From the NCBI GenBank assembly GCA_046733635.1, contig JBKPPO010000287.1:1-7273 (forward strand): 7,273 nt of DNA, read 5' to 3'. The position numbers were made by a program, and so were the translations under genes. Position 1 is the stretch's first letter; each line of letters starts with the position of its first letter. Of this stretch, positions 5,459 through 7,273 are shown in pieces. The notes under the pieces are model-generated. The model was not told the DNA's origin. It worked only from the letters and a program-made list of their open reading frames with translations, and searched no databases. The stretch is from CADEED01 sp046733635. GTDB taxonomy: Bacteria > Pseudomonadota > Gammaproteobacteria > Steroidobacterales > Steroidobacteraceae.

Positions 5459-7273
5459 TCAAGGCTGATGCACGCGGAAGTAGTCGAAGCGCGCGGCGGT
5501 CCGCTCGGTGGCGATGCCCGAGATGCCAATGTCATGGGTGGCGTCCGTCGCCTCCACGCGCAACACGCCATTCACGTAGCCACGCAGTTTGGTGCCGACG
5601 GCTTCGAGCCGCAGCCCTACCCAGGCGCGGGTCGACATCGCGTACTCCACCGTGTCGAGATCGGTGACGACGCCGTTGGCGACGCGGCCCAGGACGAGGA
5701 CGTCCGAGCTGCGCAGCGCGAGGAAGTAGAAATTCCGGTCGTCGGTGTATCGCGTGACCACGCCTAACCACTCGGGTGTGCCGGCGCCGGCGAAGGACTC
5801 CGCGAGCACGCGCGATTCCACCACCTGGTCGTCGAGGTCCGGGCCCAGCGCGGCGCGAACCATGCCCGCATTCGAGGTCTGGCGCAGGTACGGCGCGGCG
5901 TACACCGTGCAATCCCACTGCGGTGAACCGGTGACCCGCAACTCCGGCTCGTTGACGAGCGCCCGGCATTCGCTGCCATTGACGATGTCGCTGTCATAGA
6001 CCGTCGTGCGGACGCTGGGGGTCACCACCACATTGTCGAAATCCGCCGCCGTCCGGTAGGTCAGCAGCGCGGCGCTGCCTTCGTCGAGCTCGCCGTCGAA
6101 GACTTCGAGCAGGCGGACGTCGTTCACGAACACCCGGTGCCGGCTGCCGATGGACTCGAGGCGCACGCGGTAGTTGCCGTTCACGGCGATGGGCAGATCC
6201 TGGCTGGCCAGGGCCGCGAAGACGCCGCCGCGCATGCGGCGCAATTGCACGCTGCCGGAGCTGCGCAACGTCACGTAGTAATAGTTCTGCGCGTCGGAGT
6301 AGCGGGTCGCGAGTCCGAACCAGCGGTCGTTGCCGGAGAAGGCCGTGGGACGGATGTCGACGGTCACCGATTGCGAGGTGCCGAGCGAGGACGGCAGCAC
6401 TGCCGTGGCGAGCGCGTCGAGATCCGACTGCCGCCAGACGCGGGTGACGCCGCGGCGAGTCACCGCGAACTCGCCGCCGCTGGTCTGCCATCCGGTGGCG
6501 TTGCCATCCTCGAAATCGTCCTGGATCACGGGTGTGGTATCGAAGGACTCGGGCAGTTCGAAGAAGTACAACCGCCCGTGATCGAACGAATCGCCGGTGG
6601 CGCTCGCGATCACCGTTCGCCCACTGATGTCGATCACTGGCCCGAGACTGTCGCCATTGCTCGCGGCCAGCAACGCGACGCGTTCGTAGCCGTCGGCGCC
6701 GCGGCGGTACACCGCGATCGCGCCGCGCAGGTCCTCGGGCATGCTCGCGCTCTCGAGGATGAACTCGGAACTGCGCGCGATGTGGAAGCTGCCGTCGTGG
6801 TACGGCGCGAAGCCACTGGGCGTCGGAAGATTGCCGTCGCGGACCCAGGATGCGCCACTGCGCCGGTAGATCTCCGTGCCGAACGGGTTCCAGCTTCCGA
6901 CGAACAATTCGTCGCCTCGGAGTGCGATGCCGCGGCCCCAGTCGCCCGTCGGGAGCGAGGCCGTCTGCTGCCATGCCTCACCGGGACCCGCGCGGCCATA
7001 GATTCGCAGCGCCGTTGCCGGCCAGGACTCGTCATCCTGTGGGTTCGTGACCGCGAGCGTGTTGCCGTCGACGTCCAGCGAGCCCGCGTAGTTGGGGATG
7101 CTGCAGATCCGGGCGTTGCCAGTGGCGACTTGAGGCGGCGACCAGCCGGTACCCACGCGATCCGCCGTCACCGCGGAGTAATTGCAGCGGCCCGCCGTCG
7201 CGACGAGCGTCGTCCCGGAGATGCGCGTGACGCCGTTCGCCCAGGCGCCATCGCCCACGGGTGCGGGGAACGG
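5459..7273 (-). CDS. Large probable extracellular protein: propeller-like repeats plus two tandem concanavalin-like domains (N-terminus outside window)
   Basis: 604 residues are visible, open to the right edge, so the true start and any signal peptide are missing; the GTG at 7258 is only an internal codon. The first 240 residues contain repeated strands of the kind LDVDGNTLAV, IALRGDELFVG and IDISGRTVIASA, alternating with IYGRAG, IYRRSGASW and VYRRGADGY. This pattern resembles FG-GAP-type beta-propeller blades. Residues about 250-415 and 425-600 are two copies of a LamG or DUF1080-like jelly-roll. Each has the core W-(F/L)-G-(L/V)-x-TRY-x-D-x-x-N-(Y/F)-Y followed by LRSS, about 183 residues apart, and a late VNxVxRxE-like strand. 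Such domains bind carbohydrate or other surface ligands; no catalytic motif is recognised. Four cysteines are present, compatible with an exported protein. It is the promoter-proximal partner of the MBL hydrolase gene, 6 bases away. No function is assigned. Confidence 0.85.
   Translation of the reverse strand, partial: PFPAPVGDGAWANGVTRISGTTLVATAGRCNYSAVTADRVGTGWSPPQVATGNARICSIPNYAGSLDVDGNTLAVTNPQDDESWPATALRIYGRAGPGEAWQQTASLPTGDWGRGIALRGDELFVGSWNPFGTEIYRRSGASWVRDGNLPTPSGFAPYHDGSFHIARSSEFILESASMPEDLRGAIAVYRRGADGYERVALLAASNGDSLGPVIDISGRTVIASATGDSFDHGRLYFFELPESFDTTPVIQDDFEDGNATGWQTSGGEFAVTRRGVTRVWRQSDLDALATAVLPSSLGTSQSVTVDIRPTAFSGNDRWFGLATRYSDAQNYYYVTLRSSGSVQLRRMRGGVFAALASQDLPIAVNGNYRVRLESIGSRHRVFVNDVRLLEVFDGELDEGSAALLTYRTAADFDNVVVTPSVRTTVYDSDIVNGSECRALVNEPELRVTGSPQWDCTVYAAPYLRQTSNAGMVRAALGPDLDDQVVESRVLAESFAGAGTPEWLGVVTRYTDDRNFYFLALRSSDVLVLGRVANGVVTDLDTVEYAMSTRAWVGLRLEAVGTKLRGYVNGVLRVEATDATHDIGISGIATERTAARFDYFRVHQP

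Noticed and set aside
5994..6974. Long minus-strand open frame overlapping the large repeat protein in another frame
   Set aside because: Arg-rich low-complexity translation. The overlapping frame shows repeated strand patterns and duplicated domains, so that one is the gene.
1..7273. CRISPR array, tRNA, rRNA or riboswitch
   Set aside because: No regularly spaced repeats, no tRNA-like cloverleaf or rRNA segments and no long structured leader were seen. The only repeats are the two REP units.

Overview
The window is GC-rich, bacterial and densely coding. GC is roughly two-thirds in the host-like genes (one 60-base row of the transporter gene counts 41/60) and visibly lower in the transposase (one row counts 34/60). 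The gene content is two EAL-type cyclic-di-GMP proteins, a REP-associated tyrosine transposase with GGGGTC palindromes, an MFS symporter and an MBL-fold hydrolase. This suits a high-GC Proteobacterium, most plausibly a gammaproteobacterium near Xanthomonadales or Steroidobacterales. That placement is inference; no rRNA or marker gene is present.

Layout, plus strand first. Bases 2-289 hold the C-terminal end of an EAL-domain protein cut by the window edge. A 181-bp gap carries a GC hairpin, a weak promoter-like pair and a convincing ribosome binding site for a GTG start at 471. Bases 471-2255 encode a GAF-GGDEF-EAL protein whose GGDEF site is degenerate (SGDRF) while its EAL residues are kept, so it is predicted to be a c-di-GMP phosphodiesterase. 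Immediately after its stop codon lies a compact cassette, about 2258-3092: a RAYT gene on the minus strand, bracketed by the same 21-bp near-perfect palindrome in opposite orientation. The palindromes are backed by weaker matching hairpins, which makes imperfect terminal inverted repeats of about 45 bp. The last codons of the RAYT lie inside the left repeat. The right palindrome ends 13 bases before the ATG of an MFS symporter gene (3106-4416).

The minus-strand block converges on the transporter. A large, probably secreted protein (propeller-like repeats, then two tandem concanavalin-like domains) enters from the right edge and ends at 5459. An MBL-fold metallo-hydrolase gene (5452-4535) starts within 6 bases of that stop, which looks like an operon. 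The 118-bp convergent gap holds only weak hairpins.

I see no clearly new multi-gene system. The most informative features are the RAYT cassette architecture (compensatory change in a hairpin arm, repeat-encoded protein tail, placement at the transporter start), the degenerate GGDEF joined to an intact EAL, and the unexplained pairing of a secreted repeat protein with an MBL hydrolase.
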